Positions 17,150 through 25,628 of a DNA stretch of 35,030 bases are shown here, piece by piece. Positions within the stretch are counted from its first letter, which is position 1; every line of letters starts with the position of its first letter. Under the pieces are notes generated by a model. The model did not search any database, had not been told where the DNA came from, and worked only from the letters and a program-made list of their open reading frames with translations. This DNA is from an uncultured Clostridium sp. GTDB lineage: Bacteria > Bacillota > Clostridia > TANB77 > CAG-508. A program made the translations under genes and the position numbers. The DNA lies in contig CAOKJE010000015.1 of the NCBI GenBank assembly GCA_948468505.1, forward strand, positions 1 through 35,030. Reading direction: 5' to 3'.

Positions 17150-17551
17150 CTAATTCTCCTTTGAAAATATAGTTGCTAGTTCTACTTTTTGCTCTTCCGT
17201 TTTAAATTTGTAAGAAATTGTGACAGTTGCTTGTTTTACAAGACCTGATATTTTACCTTCTGCTATTTGACTATAATCTTCTATTTTTATGGATTTATAA
17301 AACCCTTCTTTTCCAACTATTTCTTGTAAGGTTATTTCTGGTTCTATACTAATTTCTTCAAAGCTTTTATTTTTCAATTTTTCTATTTCTTCTACTGCAA
17401 TGGCTGTTGCTTCTGCTTTTAAGTCTGTTTCTTTTGCTATGCTATTGATTCTATAAGATAATATTGCTATCATGGAAACAAAGATAAACAATATGACTAC
17501 AGATATTGCTATATCAATTCCCGTATATCCTTTTTCACTCTTTAAATCCAT
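17150..17551 (-). CDS. type IV pseudopilin (minor pilin)
   Basis: A 133-residue protein with leader MDLKSEKG, cut expected after Gly 8, and the helix 'YTGIDIAISVVILFIFVSMI'. An Asp stands at mature position 5 in place of the usual Glu. The body is acidic and ends 'VELATIFSKEN'. The ATG follows the prepilin peptidase stop by 12 bases. Together with the next gene it forms the minor pilin pair of the operon. Which partners it binds cannot be told. Confidence 0.75.
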   Translation of the reverse strand: MDLKSEKGYTGIDIAISVVILFIFVSMIAILSYRINSIAKETDLKAEATAIAVEEIEKLKNKSFEEISIEPEITLQEIVGKEGFYKSIKIEDYSQIAEGKISGLVKQATVTISYKFKTEEQKVELATIFSKEN

Positions 17552-17563
17552 TCTTAACTCCTT

Positions 17564-18376
17564 TTATTTTGTGATAAATAAAACTAGTAATAACATTATT
17601 ATGTTAGAACTACCTAAGAAAAATCCAATACTTAGTTTATTGGCAATTTGTTCTTCTGATTTTTTATTTTTCTTTTTTCTTTCTTTTATTTTCCACATTA
17701 GCATGTAGAAGAAAATAGCAAGTAGAGTAAATATAATTGCATTTGCTGTTATATATTCTCCTGTGAAACTCACCATGGTGATAATCATTAATAATATTCC
17801 TGTTACATAACTATTTTTAGCATATTTTCTTAAGGTTATGGTATCTAACAATAATACAATAATGTATAATCCTAGGTATATACCATATCTATAGATACTA
17901 GCTTGTTCTACTATGCATAGATATAACATATACATAATAGATATTACAATTCCATAAACAGATATTAATTTGTCCATTTTACGATTTTCTTTGTCAATTC
18001 CTGAAATAAGAATAACAAATGTTACATATAAAAGAATAAAACTAAATTCTATTATTTTTGTTAGGCTTAAAGTTTCTATTGTTAGATTCATTAAAATTGC
18101 TAATAGCAAAAATAGTCCACCTGACAAAATTTCTAAAATTAAATATCTTGGTCTTATTTTTTCTTTGCAATATCTACATTTTCCCCTTAGTGCTATATAA
18201 CTAATTATTGGTAGTAAGTCTAAGAAACCTAATTTGTGGTTACAATTAGGACAGTACGAATGAGTTTTTACGATATCTTGCCTTTTTGGTATTCTATAAA
18301 CTGCTAGTGTATAAAAGCTTCCAAATAGGGTTCCTATTATAAATATTAGTGTATATAGTATAGGATTTGCGTTCAT
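17564..18376 (-). CDS. pilD: prepilin peptidase (PilD/TFPP-like)
   Basis: A 270-residue polytopic membrane protein. The N-terminal peptidase A24 module has 'FGSFYTLAVYRIPKRQDIV' and two CxxC pairs (CPNCN and CRYCK), then 'PRYLILEILSGGLF'. About six more membrane helices follow. One catalytic Asp is probably in 'ISGIDKENRKMDKLIS'. The second motif, normally GxGD, is not visible; 'LLLDTITLRKYAK' may supply the acid. The enzyme cuts and may methylate prepilins at the membrane. It lies between the pilin and the two pseudopilins, its likely substrates. The degenerate motif leaves some doubt about activity. Confidence 0.8.
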   Translation of the reverse strand: MNANPILYTLIFIIGTLFGSFYTLAVYRIPKRQDIVKTHSYCPNCNHKLGFLDLLPIISYIALRGKCRYCKEKIRPRYLILEILSGGLFLLLAILMNLTIETLSLTKIIEFSFILLYVTFVILISGIDKENRKMDKLISVYGIVISIMYMLYLCIVEQASIYRYGIYLGLYIIVLLLDTITLRKYAKNSYVTGILLMIITMVSFTGEYITANAIIFTLLAIFFYMLMWKIKERKKKNKKSEEQIANKLSIGFFLGSSNIIMLLLVLFITK

Positions 18377-18404
18377 CTTTTTTCCTTTTCTTGTTTATTT
18401 TAAT

Positions 18405-18437
18405 TTTAGCCATACACACATTGTGTGCGTATGGCTG
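18405..18437. terminator. hairpin between pilin and prepilin peptidase
   Basis: A near-perfect stem AGCCATAC-CACA / TGTGTG-GTATGGCT with a very short loop. No strong T run follows on the minus strand, so it is probably a partial terminator or an RNA-stabilising end that keeps pilin mRNA in excess over downstream genes. Confidence 0.5.
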
Positions 18438-18485
18438 TTACTATTTATTCTTCGTTTTTTAATTTTCCCTGCATTACTACTATGC

Positions 18486-18923
18486 CTATTCTGTTTCGCC
18501 ACCAGTTGCTTTTGCATCACTCCATGTAATTCCACCTGTAGTTCCAATTGTTCCAGTAACTGTAACTTCAGCACCAGAAGCATCTTTTCCCTTTGGTACT
18601 AATGTAATAGTTGTTCCAGATACTGTATATTGGTTTGTATCTGTTGATGTTAATGGGTTTGCTGTTAGATATGCTTCGAAACTTGCATATGTTGTATCAC
18701 TTGTATATTTAGCTTCATAGTAGTCAGCCATTTTAGTATTTACATCTAATTGTGCTGTTTCTTTTGCTTCTGCTAATTTTGTTTCAGATACAGATGTAGT
18801 AGCTTTTTTCAAAATACCATTTTCACCTGTTAGCATAGCAATAGACACCCCTGCTAAAATTAATAATACAATAATTGTGATAACTAAAGCGATTAAAGTA
18901 ATACCGTTTTGTTTTTTCATCAT
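18486..18923 (-). CDS. pilA: major pilin-like protein
   Basis: A 145-residue prepilin. The leader MMKKQNG is followed by the helix 'ITLIALVITIIVLLILAGVS', then 'MLTGENGILKKA'; cleavage is expected after Gly 7. Mature position 5 is Ala, not Glu. The rest is Thr/Ala/Gly-rich, with 'TITLVPKGKDASGAEVTVTG', and has no Cys pair. A very strong AGGAGGAG site and a following hairpin suggest high expression, as for a major subunit. The same N-terminal segment occurs in the FGE-domain protein at 28407-29849, so the two may use the same peptidase. Confidence 0.8.
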   Translation of the reverse strand: MMKKQNGITLIALVITIIVLLILAGVSIAMLTGENGILKKATTSVSETKLAEAKETAQLDVNTKMADYYEAKYTSDTTYASFEAYLTANPLTSTDTNQYTVSGTTITLVPKGKDASGAEVTVTGTIGTTGGITWSDAKATGGETE

Positions 18924-19009
18924 GTTTCTTCTCCTCCTTTTCTTTTGATTTATAAAAATATATTTTGTCTTATATGAACAGTTTTATTCATATAACGTTA
19001 ACAACTAAA

Positions 19010-19507
19010 TTATTTTGTTCCTTTATCTTGAAAGAATTGCCCTCCAGATGTAGTGGTTTTATCTTCTGTATCGGTTGATCCCGTATTTCCATTCTTGGCA
19101 TTAGCAGAATTACTTTCATTATTAGTTGTTGTTCCATTATTATTAGAATTACTATTAGATGTTCCTCCAGCAGTAGAATTATTGGTAGTTGTATTCGTTC
19201 CACTTGTACTTTCTGTTGGTTCATAAGAAGAAAATGGATTAGCCTTTCCTGGTTTATAATCTTGTATTTTTTTGTAATTATTTAAATCAGTTGAATCTAC
19301 TTCATATGTCATAATTACTTTACTTTCATCTAGTTTCTCGCTATCTGCTAATTCTTGTTTTACACTATCTGGTGTGCTATAGGAAACTGGATTTGGTATG
19401 GTTTTTGTCATTGGCACATAGTCATATAGTAAAATTCCTAATAAAAGAATGATTGCCAAGCACAATAGTAATGCAATTATAATTTCCTTGATAATTTTTT
19501 TTGACAT
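19010..19507 (-). CDS. single-pass membrane protein of the pilus operon (PilP-like candidate)
   Basis: A 165-residue protein with one N-terminal membrane helix ('IIIALLLCLAIILLLGILLY') and an outside domain. 'QDYKPGKANPFSSYEP' resembles the D/N-PF segment of PilP-type proteins. The last 70 residues are low-complexity Thr/Asn/Ser/Gly, a likely flexible tail. It lies between the pilO-like gene and the pilin gene. The PilP comparison rests on position and that short segment only, so it could be a Gram-positive-specific part. Confidence 0.5.
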   Translation of the reverse strand: MSKKIIKEIIIALLLCLAIILLLGILLYDYVPMTKTIPNPVSYSTPDSVKQELADSEKLDESKVIMTYEVDSTDLNNYKKIQDYKPGKANPFSSYEPTESTSGTNTTTNNSTAGGTSNSNSNNNGTTTNNESNSANAKNGNTGSTDTEDKTTTSGGQFFQDKGTK

Positions 19508-19549
19508 AGTACACTCCTTTTTTATTTGCTACCAAGATTTTCTAACTTA

Positions 19550-20308
19550 TTATCTAGCATTATTGGTAGCTATCGTATTGTTCGCACTGTTTGTATTATT
19601 CGTACTGTTGGAACTAACAGTACTTCCTCCTGTAGTATTATTGCTTGTGTTACTTGTGTTTACTGTATTACTTGTATTGTTTGTATTTGCTCCATCTGTT
19701 GCCGTTAATCCTGTATTTGGATTGCTTGTTCCTGATACTTCTTTGATGGCAATTTCTTTGCAGACAAAAGAACCTTGTAAGGTATCTCCTGATGGTATCA
19801 TTTTAAATTCTTCTATCTTAAATCCTAAAGTTGTATCATTTTCAATGTCAGATATAAAATCTGTTATGGAAATATAGCTTCCATTTACCGTGAATCTTAA
19901 GTTGTAAGTATCTTTTGTATTCCCTTGTACAATATCAATTCTAACGATAGCACCTTCGCTTGTTGCATAGTTTCCTAGTTTTACCCATAAAGTTTCTACT
20001 TCATATCTTTCTAATTGAGCTGCAGCTTGGACTTCACCATCGCTACTTACAACTGTTAAATCTTCATATTCTTTTTTGGTTTGTTCTAATTTTTTACTAT
20101 TTTCTTTAACTGTATTTACTGCCTGTTTAAAATCCTTTTCTGCCAATTTGCTAGCTTCTTGGATTTTTTCATCAAGCGCTTTGTTTTTATATTGTATACC
20201 TACATAACTTAAGATTTCTACGCCTCCTACTTCAAAGCCTACTACTACAATATAAATGCTAAGTGTTACTAATAGTCCAATTAAAATTAGCATTAATAAT
20301 TTTTTCAT
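19550..20308 (-). CDS. PilO-like pilus assembly protein
   Basis: A 252-residue protein with an N-terminal membrane helix (residues about 4-25), a charged coiled coil (about 45-100) and a compact domain ('LRFTVNGSYISITDFISDIE', 'KIEEFKMIPSGDTLQGSF') like the ferredoxin-like domain of PilO. The last 60 residues are Asn/Thr/Ser-rich repeats. The ATG overlaps the PilN stop by four bases, so the two are translationally coupled, as in pilMNO operons. It probably forms the periplasm-like (cell wall side) part of the alignment complex. The tail is unusual for PilO. Confidence 0.65.
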   Translation of the reverse strand: MKKLLMLILIGLLVTLSIYIVVVGFEVGGVEILSYVGIQYKNKALDEKIQEASKLAEKDFKQAVNTVKENSKKLEQTKKEYEDLTVVSSDGEVQAAAQLERYEVETLWVKLGNYATSEGAIVRIDIVQGNTKDTYNLRFTVNGSYISITDFISDIENDTTLGFKIEEFKMIPSGDTLQGSFVCKEIAIKEVSGTSNPNTGLTATDGANTNNTSNTVNTSNTSNNTTGGSTVSSNSTNNTNSANNTIATNNAR

Positions 20309-21933
20309 GGCAATTCTCCTTCTATTTTGATGCTAACTATATTATTATCTTTTTGTCCTGCTGTTGATATTATATTAGTTAGAATAACATCTGTTTTCAT
20401 TCTAGCAACTAAGTATCCTAATTGTTCATATCGATTTGATTGTGCATTTATAATAATATGGCTACCAGTTGTATTTTCGATTGATGTTAATTGTACATTT
20501 TCTGGTACAATTGACATGATTTGATTTAATAAATTTGGAATAGCATTTCTTGTTTTGTTTCTGTCGGTAATTCTGTCATTAGCCTCCTGTAAATTTTTTA
20601 ACATTGTACTATATTCATTAATTTTACTATTAATTCTCTCATTATCACTAGTAGCAAATTGAATTTGATTATTCGTAGATGTGATAGATTCTTGTGCCTC
20701 TTGTGTTTTTTTGTTCATTTGGCTAGCTAATAGCCCTGAAAATACGCTGTAAAGTATAACTAATATAAAAACACCAATGGCTATTCTTAATAATCCAAAT
20801 TCTGTTTTATCAAATGGTTGTCCTAAATCCCAAGTGAACATGCCACCTAAATTCTTCTTTTCTTTTTCCGTTCTACCTGGGCTAACTTCTATTTTTAACC
20901 AATCTGGAAGTTTGTCCGCTAAAGTTTGTCCTTTAAAGTTCATTCCTCCAATTCCAATTCCAACGCCCATCATTGCTAAAGATATGGCAGAGTTTACTTC
21001 AATGTAGTCTTTTATGCTAATATCTCCTGCTAAATTTTGGACAAAGTATGGTTTTAAGATTTCACAAGTAACTCCCTCTAAATATTCTTGAAAATATAGG
21101 TCAATGTTGTTAATTAATGCTGCTGTTCCTGTAACATATACTTTTTTAATTCTGTCACCATTTGTTTTTATAATTTCTCTTACTTTTCCTACAATTGTAT
21201 AAAGTGTTGGCATGATTTCTTCTAAATAATTAGAATTTTCTGTTTGTAGTTCTTTTCCTGCTGAAGTATAGATGGTTGTATTTTTACAGATTTCATAAGA
21301 TTTTAGGTAAGAGTTTTCTTTTAAGTTGATTTTTGTTAAGAAATCTCTGCTTCCTTCTTCTATTTTATCAATGTTATAGACTTTGTCATCTAATATGGTT
21401 GTTACGGTTGTAGTATCTTCTATATTAACAACAAGAGCATTTTCGTGTTTTTCGATATCAATTAAGTTTGGAATGGCCATTGAAATAGGTGAAATATGAG
21501 ATAATCTATAGCCATCTATTGCTTGCATTTGTTTGTTTAACTCAATTTTATTGTCTGCTACATGAATGATTTTTATTTTTTCTTTTTCATCTTGATTTCC
21601 AACAATTGCATATCTAGTTTCAAATACATTTGGGTTATATCCTTTTTCTGCACAGTAAGATTCGAATTCTGTTTTGATTGCTTTTGTTAGGTCATTTTTG
21701 GTAAGCAAGGCAAACATATCAAAATAGTTGTACATTTCTTCTGCTAAGTTGATGCTAATTGGTGTTTTTTGGCTGTAAGTTTCTTGAACAATTTGCTCGA
21801 TTGCTTCTCCTACTTTGTCATAGAACATAAGTCCAAATGCATCTACTTTTACCTTGTCATGGTCTTTTGAAACTTTCGCATATTTAATTAAATGTTCTTC
21901 AATATATAGCCCTAGGCAACTTGAATTCGCCAT
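20305..21933 (-). CDS. PilM-PilN fusion protein
   Basis: A 542-residue protein. Residues 1-340 follow the actin-like PilM fold ('SCLGLYIEEHLIKYAKVSKD', 'ALVVNIEDTTTVTTILDD', 'IKKVYVTGTAALINNIDLYF'). A linker leads to a membrane helix near 380-405 ('FGLLRIAIGVFILVILYSVF') and then a PilN-like coiled coil and domain ('NAIPNLLNQIMSIVPENVQL', 'IINAQSNRYEQLGYLVARM'). In most bacteria PilM and PilN are separate proteins that bind each other, so a natural fusion fixes their ratio. It leads the pilus operon behind a probable promoter. Confidence 0.8.
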   Translation of the reverse strand: MANSSCLGLYIEEHLIKYAKVSKDHDKVKVDAFGLMFYDKVGEAIEQIVQETYSQKTPISINLAEEMYNYFDMFALLTKNDLTKAIKTEFESYCAEKGYNPNVFETRYAIVGNQDEKEKIKIIHVADNKIELNKQMQAIDGYRLSHISPISMAIPNLIDIEKHENALVVNIEDTTTVTTILDDKVYNIDKIEEGSRDFLTKINLKENSYLKSYEICKNTTIYTSAGKELQTENSNYLEEIMPTLYTIVGKVREIIKTNGDRIKKVYVTGTAALINNIDLYFQEYLEGVTCEILKPYFVQNLAGDISIKDYIEVNSAISLAMMGVGIGIGGMNFKGQTLADKLPDWLKIEVSPGRTEKEKKNLGGMFTWDLGQPFDKTEFGLLRIAIGVFILVILYSVFSGLLASQMNKKTQEAQESITSTNNQIQFATSDNERINSKINEYSTMLKNLQEANDRITDRNKTRNAIPNLLNQIMSIVPENVQLTSIENTTGSHIIINAQSNRYEQLGYLVARMKTDVILTNIISTAGQKDNNIVSIKIEGELP

Positions 21934-22030
21934 CTTCTTCTCCTTTTTTAATTGATATCTATTTTTATTTTTTACAAATTAATAAAAATCCATACTTGAA
22001 TTTTTTACACATTTCTTCAAATATATTTAT

Positions 22031-22058
22031 ATTTTATCTTTATTTGGCAAAAAGTCAA
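22031..22058 (-). promoter_or_regulatory. probable vegetative promoter of the pilus operon
   Basis: On the minus strand TTGACT and TAAAAT are 16 bases apart, about 100 bases before the pilM-pilN start. This fits a sigma-A type promoter. Confidence 0.5.
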
Positions 22059-22079
22059 TAGGTTTAACATACTTGTAAT

Positions 22080-22114
22080 AAAAACGTAATATTTTTGTAA
22101 TACTACGTTTTTTG
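22080..22114 (-). terminator. terminator after rsmB
   Basis: Stem AAAAACGTAGTATTAC / AATATTACGTTTTT followed by a T-rich end on the minus strand, directly after the rsmB stop and before the pilus promoter. Confidence 0.6.
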
Positions 22115-22115
22115 T

Positions 22116-23525
22116 TTAGGCTTTTTGCAATTTCGCCATAAAAAATCCATCTGTTATTTCATTTGGATAAACCTGTATAAAGTTCCCATTTTCGACATTT
22201 TTTTCGATTTTTTCTTCTTTTATATATTGTGATAAATCCATTTTTACTATCTTAAAATTTGAATTGTTTTTCAAAAATTGCTTTATTATATTTTCATTTT
22301 CCTCCTTTAAAATACTACAAGTAGAATAGACTAACTCTCCTTTTGGCTTTAAATAATTAGAACAAGTTTGCAATATTTGTAATTGTAGTTTTTTCATTTC
22401 TTCTATATCTTCTTTTTTTCTTTTCCATTTAATATCTGGCTTTCTTTTTAGCACACCAAATCCTAGGCATGGTACATCTAGCAGTATTTTATCAAAACTA
22501 TTTTGATATTTTTCTTCATATATAGTAGCATCCTTTACTTCTGTCTTTATCATGTGAAGCCCCAATCGCTTAGCTGTATCTTCTACTAACTTCACGCGAT
22601 GCCTATGTAAATCCCATGCCATAATTTCTCCCTGATTTTCCATTAATTCTGCCATAAAAGTTGTTTTTCCACCAGGACTACTACAAGCATCTAATACTTT
22701 ATCTTTTGGTTTGGGATTTAATACTAAGGGAATTAGGCCTGCTGCCTCATCTTGAATCGTAAATTTTCCTTCTTTAAAAGCTGACAAATTTTCTATATTT
22801 TTTGCATTTTCTAAAACCAAAAAATTTTCCACCTCACCTTTTTTCGCTTTAACCTTCCCTTGTTCTTGTAACTCTTTAACCAACTCTTCTTGGGTTGTTT
22901 TTAATGAATTGATACGAGCATGTATTAGTGGCTTTAAGTTCGATACTTGGCAAATGTTTTCAACTCTTTTTAGAGCTTCTTTTCCATACTTACCATTACT
23001 TTCATCGGCATTTTGTTTTGCCTGGTGTTGCTCCTTTAGCAATTCTTCCACTAACCACTCAGGCATAGAAGTCGTTTTCGAAATTCTTTCTACATCATTT
23101 TTAATTTCAAAAAACGCCTCATAATCTTTTTTCTCAACTCTTCTTAAAATAGCATTCACAAAATTGCTGCTTGCCTTATGGCCATATCTTTTTGCCAAAT
23201 TAACGCCTTCGTTTACCACAGCGGACTTTGGTACTTTATCTAAAAATAAAATTTGATAAACACTTAACCTTAAAACATTCAAAATCCAAGGAGAAATCTT
23301 CTTCATGCGTATCTTAGAATATTTTTTAATCACTTCATCTATCGTCAAACGCCAAGCTGTCGTTCCATAAACAATTTGTGACGCCAAGCCCACATCCTGT
23401 TTTGATAGTTCTAGCCTATCCTTTCTCGCCTTGTTTAAAGCTTCATCTAATGCAATATTAGAATAGGCATCATTTTTATCAATCTGGTATAGCACCTTCA
23501 AAGCCAGCTCTCTTGCTTTATCCAT
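22116..23525 (-). CDS. rsmB: 16S rRNA (cytosine-5)-methyltransferase RsmB
   Basis: About 469 residues. An N-terminal NusB-like RNA-binding domain ('ALKVLYQIDKNDAYSNIALD') is followed by a SAM methyltransferase domain with 'VLDACSSPGGKTTFMAEL' (SAM loop), 'DKILLDVPCLGFGVLKRKPD' (Cys of the DVPC motif) and 'LVYSTCSILKEENENII' (catalytic Cys). The enzyme makes m5C967 in 16S rRNA. The open frame extends upstream to 23654, but that part is read from a repeat element; ATG 23525 has a GGAGGG site and gives the normal MDKARELALKVL start. No in-frame CGG was found. Confidence 0.93.
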   Translation of the reverse strand: MDKARELALKVLYQIDKNDAYSNIALDEALNKARKDRLELSKQDVGLASQIVYGTTAWRLTIDEVIKKYSKIRMKKISPWILNVLRLSVYQILFLDKVPKSAVVNEGVNLAKRYGHKASSNFVNAILRRVEKKDYEAFFEIKNDVERISKTTSMPEWLVEELLKEQHQAKQNADESNGKYGKEALKRVENICQVSNLKPLIHARINSLKTTQEELVKELQEQGKVKAKKGEVENFLVLENAKNIENLSAFKEGKFTIQDEAAGLIPLVLNPKPKDKVLDACSSPGGKTTFMAELMENQGEIMAWDLHRHRVKLVEDTAKRLGLHMIKTEVKDATIYEEKYQNSFDKILLDVPCLGFGVLKRKPDIKWKRKKEDIEEMKKLQLQILQTCSNYLKPKGELVYSTCSILKEENENIIKQFLKNNSNFKIVKMDLSQYIKEEKIEKNVENGNFIQVYPNEITDGFFMAKLQKA

Positions 23526-23541
23526 TTTTCTTTCCCTCCTA

Positions 23542-23655
23542 TGTGAAATTGGGGACGTTTCTTTTTTCACATTTTGATGAAAAAATCTCAATTCTATTTT
23601 TGAAGTTTTATCTTTATATACAAAATGTGAAAAAAGAAACGTCCCCAATTTCACA
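23542..23655. repeat. REP-like perfect inverted repeat (GGGGACGTTTC type)
   Basis: Arms 23542-23576 and 23621-23655 are exact 35-base inverted copies, containing GGGGACGTTTC and a TTCACA end, separated by 44 bases. Elements of the form TGGGGACG(T/G)TTC...TTCACA are common dispersed repeats in clostridial genomes. It lies between divergent rsmB and the dodecin-spoVA operon and artificially lengthens the rsmB open frame. Confidence 0.8.
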
Positions 23656-23756
23656 CAAAAAGATTATATCTATTTTTTTCAAAAATTTCTACCTATTTTG
23701 TATATTTTTTCTAATTTTCGGAAAAGATAGCAATAAAAGATTTTGGGAGGTTGATT

Positions 23757-23975
23757 ATGGATATTAAAAAACATTTAATCATAACTGGTAATTCTAATGT
23801 TTCTTGGAAGGATGCTATTGTAAAAGCAATTGCTGAGGCTTCTAAAACAATTGATTATTTATCAGAAGTTAAGATTTTAGAGCAAAGAGCTAGCATCGAT
23901 GGCGACAAAATTTTAGAATATTTTGTTGATTTAGATATTAGTTTTACGCTTGATTTAGATAGAAAGAAAAATTAA
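23757..23975 (+). CDS. dodecin-family protein
   Basis: A 72-residue protein with the dodecin pattern: 'SNVSWKDAIVKAIAEASKTI', 'VKILEQRASIDGDKILEYFV' and 'LDISFTLDL'. Dodecins form dodecameric shells that bind flavin or CoA. ATG 23757 is chosen behind GGGAGG; the TTG six bases earlier is less likely. It stands 18 bases before spoVAC and reads the same way, so it is probably the first gene of the spoVA operon. A role in the spore or forespore is inference. Confidence 0.78.
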   Translation: MDIKKHLIITGNSNVSWKDAIVKAIAEASKTIDYLSEVKILEQRASIDGDKILEYFVDLDISFTLDLDRKKN

Positions 23976-23993
23976 TGTAGGGAGGACAGTTTT

Positions 23994-24464
23994 ATGGCTA
24001 CAAATCCATTAGAAACAAAACAAACTTATCAAGATTACGTTGATAAAAAATCCCCCAACTCTCCTATTTTAAAGAATTGCTTTAATGCTTTTTGGGTGGG
24101 TGGATTGATTTGCTCCATTGGACAGATTATACTTAATATATGTAAAGAAAGAGGTTTTGATACCGTAACTTCAGGTACAATTGTTTCCATTTTGTTAATT
24201 GGGATTTCTGCTTTTTTAACAGGTCTTAATTTATTTAATAAGATTGGAAAATTTGCCGGTGCTGGTTCTTTAATTCCTATTACAGGTTTTGCTAATTCTA
24301 TTGTATCTCCTGCTATGGAGTATAAATCAGAAGGTTATGTTATGGGGGTTGGCGGAAAAATGTTCACAGTTGCAGGTCCTGTACTTGTGTTTGGTATTTC
24401 TGCTTCGATTTTGGTTGGAATTGTATTTTTAATTTTTAATACACAAAGTATGACATTAGTATAA
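23994..24464 (+). CDS. spoVAC: stage V sporulation protein SpoVAC
   Basis: A 156-residue membrane protein with the SpoVAC features 'AFWVGGLICSIGQIILNIC', 'SILLIGISAFLTGLNLFNKI', 'FAGAGSLIPITGFANSIVSP' and 'AMEYKSEGYVMGVGGKMFTV'. It forms part of the inner-membrane channel that moves calcium-dipicolinate into the forespore and out during germination. The start has a GGGAGG site. The neighbouring genes (spoVAD, spoVAE) and the dpsA gene at 32784 support the pathway. In other spore formers the operon is sigma-G dependent; no clear sigma-G site was identified here. Confidence 0.93.
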   Translation: MATNPLETKQTYQDYVDKKSPNSPILKNCFNAFWVGGLICSIGQIILNICKERGFDTVTSGTIVSILLIGISAFLTGLNLFNKIGKFAGAGSLIPITGFANSIVSPAMEYKSEGYVMGVGGKMFTVAGPVLVFGISASILVGIVFLIFNTQSMTLV

Positions 24465-24510
24465 TTTTGTTCCCTTTAAAAGTTAAATTATAATAGAAGG
24501 AGTTGATATT

Positions 24511-25512
24511 TTGGAAAAGTTAGGAAAACAAACTATAAAATTTAATACACCGCCTACTATCTTAGATTGTGCGTCTATTGTTGGCCCTAGAGAAGCTGAA
24601 GGTCCCTTGGCCAAGTATTTTGACCAAACTTTAGATGACGAATTTTGGGGTGAAAAAACTTGGGAAAAGGCAGAAAGTAAAATTATAAAAGAAACAGTAA
24701 ATACTGTTATTTCAAAGTCTGGCGTACCTGCAAGCGAAATTGATTGTATGTTTGCTGGTGACCTATTAAATCAATGTATTTCTTCTAGCTTTGGTTTAAG
24801 AGAACTTAGTATTCCATTTTTTGGTGTATTTGGTGCTTGTTCTACCTTTGTAGAGTCTATGATTTTAGGTGCTATGGCTATTGAAGGTTTTGCCAACAAT
24901 GTGCTATGTGCTACCTCTAGCCATTTTTGTAGTGCTGAAAAGCAATTCAGGTTTCCTTTGGAACTAGGGAACCAAAGACCACCTACAAGCCAATGGACTG
25001 TAACTGGTTCTGGCGCTGCTATTTTAACAAAGAATGGTCAAGGTCCTTTCATTACACACATTACCCCTGGAAAAATTGTAGATATGGGAATTAAAGATGC
25101 TAACAACATGGGAGCCGCGATGGCGCCAGCTTTTGCTGACACGTTAGTTACTCATTTTTTAGATACAGGAAGAAACCCAAGCTATTATGATGCCATTATC
25201 AGTGGTGATTTAGGTCATATTGGAAAAGATATTGCCATTGATATCGCAAAATCACAAGGCTATAATATTAAATCAAATTATAATGATTGCGGTGTTTTAA
25301 TCTTTGATAAAAATGCACAAGATACTCACTCTGGCGGTAGTGGTTGTGCTTGTTGCGGAACCGTATTTTCTGGTTATTTATTTAAACAGTTAAAAGAAAA
25401 GAAAATGAAAAAAATCTTATTAATTGCAACTGGTGCTTTAATGAACTCAACTAGTTCGCAACAGGGCGAAAGTATCCCTGGTATTGCCCATGCAATTAGT
25501 ATCGAAATTTAA
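24511..25512 (+). CDS. spoVAD: stage V sporulation protein SpoVAD
   Basis: A 333-residue protein with a thiolase-like fold: 'PTILDCASIVGPREAEGPLA', 'ASEIDCMFAGDLLNQCISSS', 'FGVFGACSTFVESMILGAM', 'FCSAEKQFRFPLELGNQRPP' and the C-terminal 'GSGCACCGTVFSG'. SpoVAD binds dipicolinic acid and works with the SpoVA channel. The start is a TTG at 24511 with AAGGAG nine bases upstream; no better ATG is in frame. The product is full length and no in-frame CGG was seen. Confidence 0.95.
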   Translation: MEKLGKQTIKFNTPPTILDCASIVGPREAEGPLAKYFDQTLDDEFWGEKTWEKAESKIIKETVNTVISKSGVPASEIDCMFAGDLLNQCISSSFGLRELSIPFFGVFGACSTFVESMILGAMAIEGFANNVLCATSSHFCSAEKQFRFPLELGNQRPPTSQWTVTGSGAAILTKNGQGPFITHITPGKIVDMGIKDANNMGAAMAPAFADTLVTHFLDTGRNPSYYDAIISGDLGHIGKDIAIDIAKSQGYNIKSNYNDCGVLIFDKNAQDTHSGGSGCACCGTVFSGYLFKQLKEKKMKKILLIATGALMNSTSSQQGESIPGIAHAISIEI

Positions 25513-25514
25513 AC

Positions 25515-25599
25515 AGGGATTGAGGGACGTTCCTTAAATCCCTACCTTAGGGACTGTGGGGACACTCCTTAAAGTTTCAGTGTCAAAGGAATGTCCACA
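25515..25599. repeat. REP-like inverted repeat pair between spoVAD and spoVAE
   Basis: Two small palindromes: AGGGATT ... AATCCCT (from 25515) and TGTGGGGACACTCCTT ... AAGGAATGTCCACA (about 25555-25599). Both contain GGGAC/GTCC blocks like the element at 23542. They sit inside the operon and could form RNA hairpins that tune spoVAE expression. Confidence 0.55.
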
Positions 25600-25628
25600 A
25601 ATCTTTGCTAGAAAGGATGATTGATTTT

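Noticed and set aside
23526-23654. N-terminal extension of RsmB
   Set aside because: The extra 43 residues are translated from a REP-like inverted repeat; the ATG at 23525 has a GGAGGG site and fits the family start.
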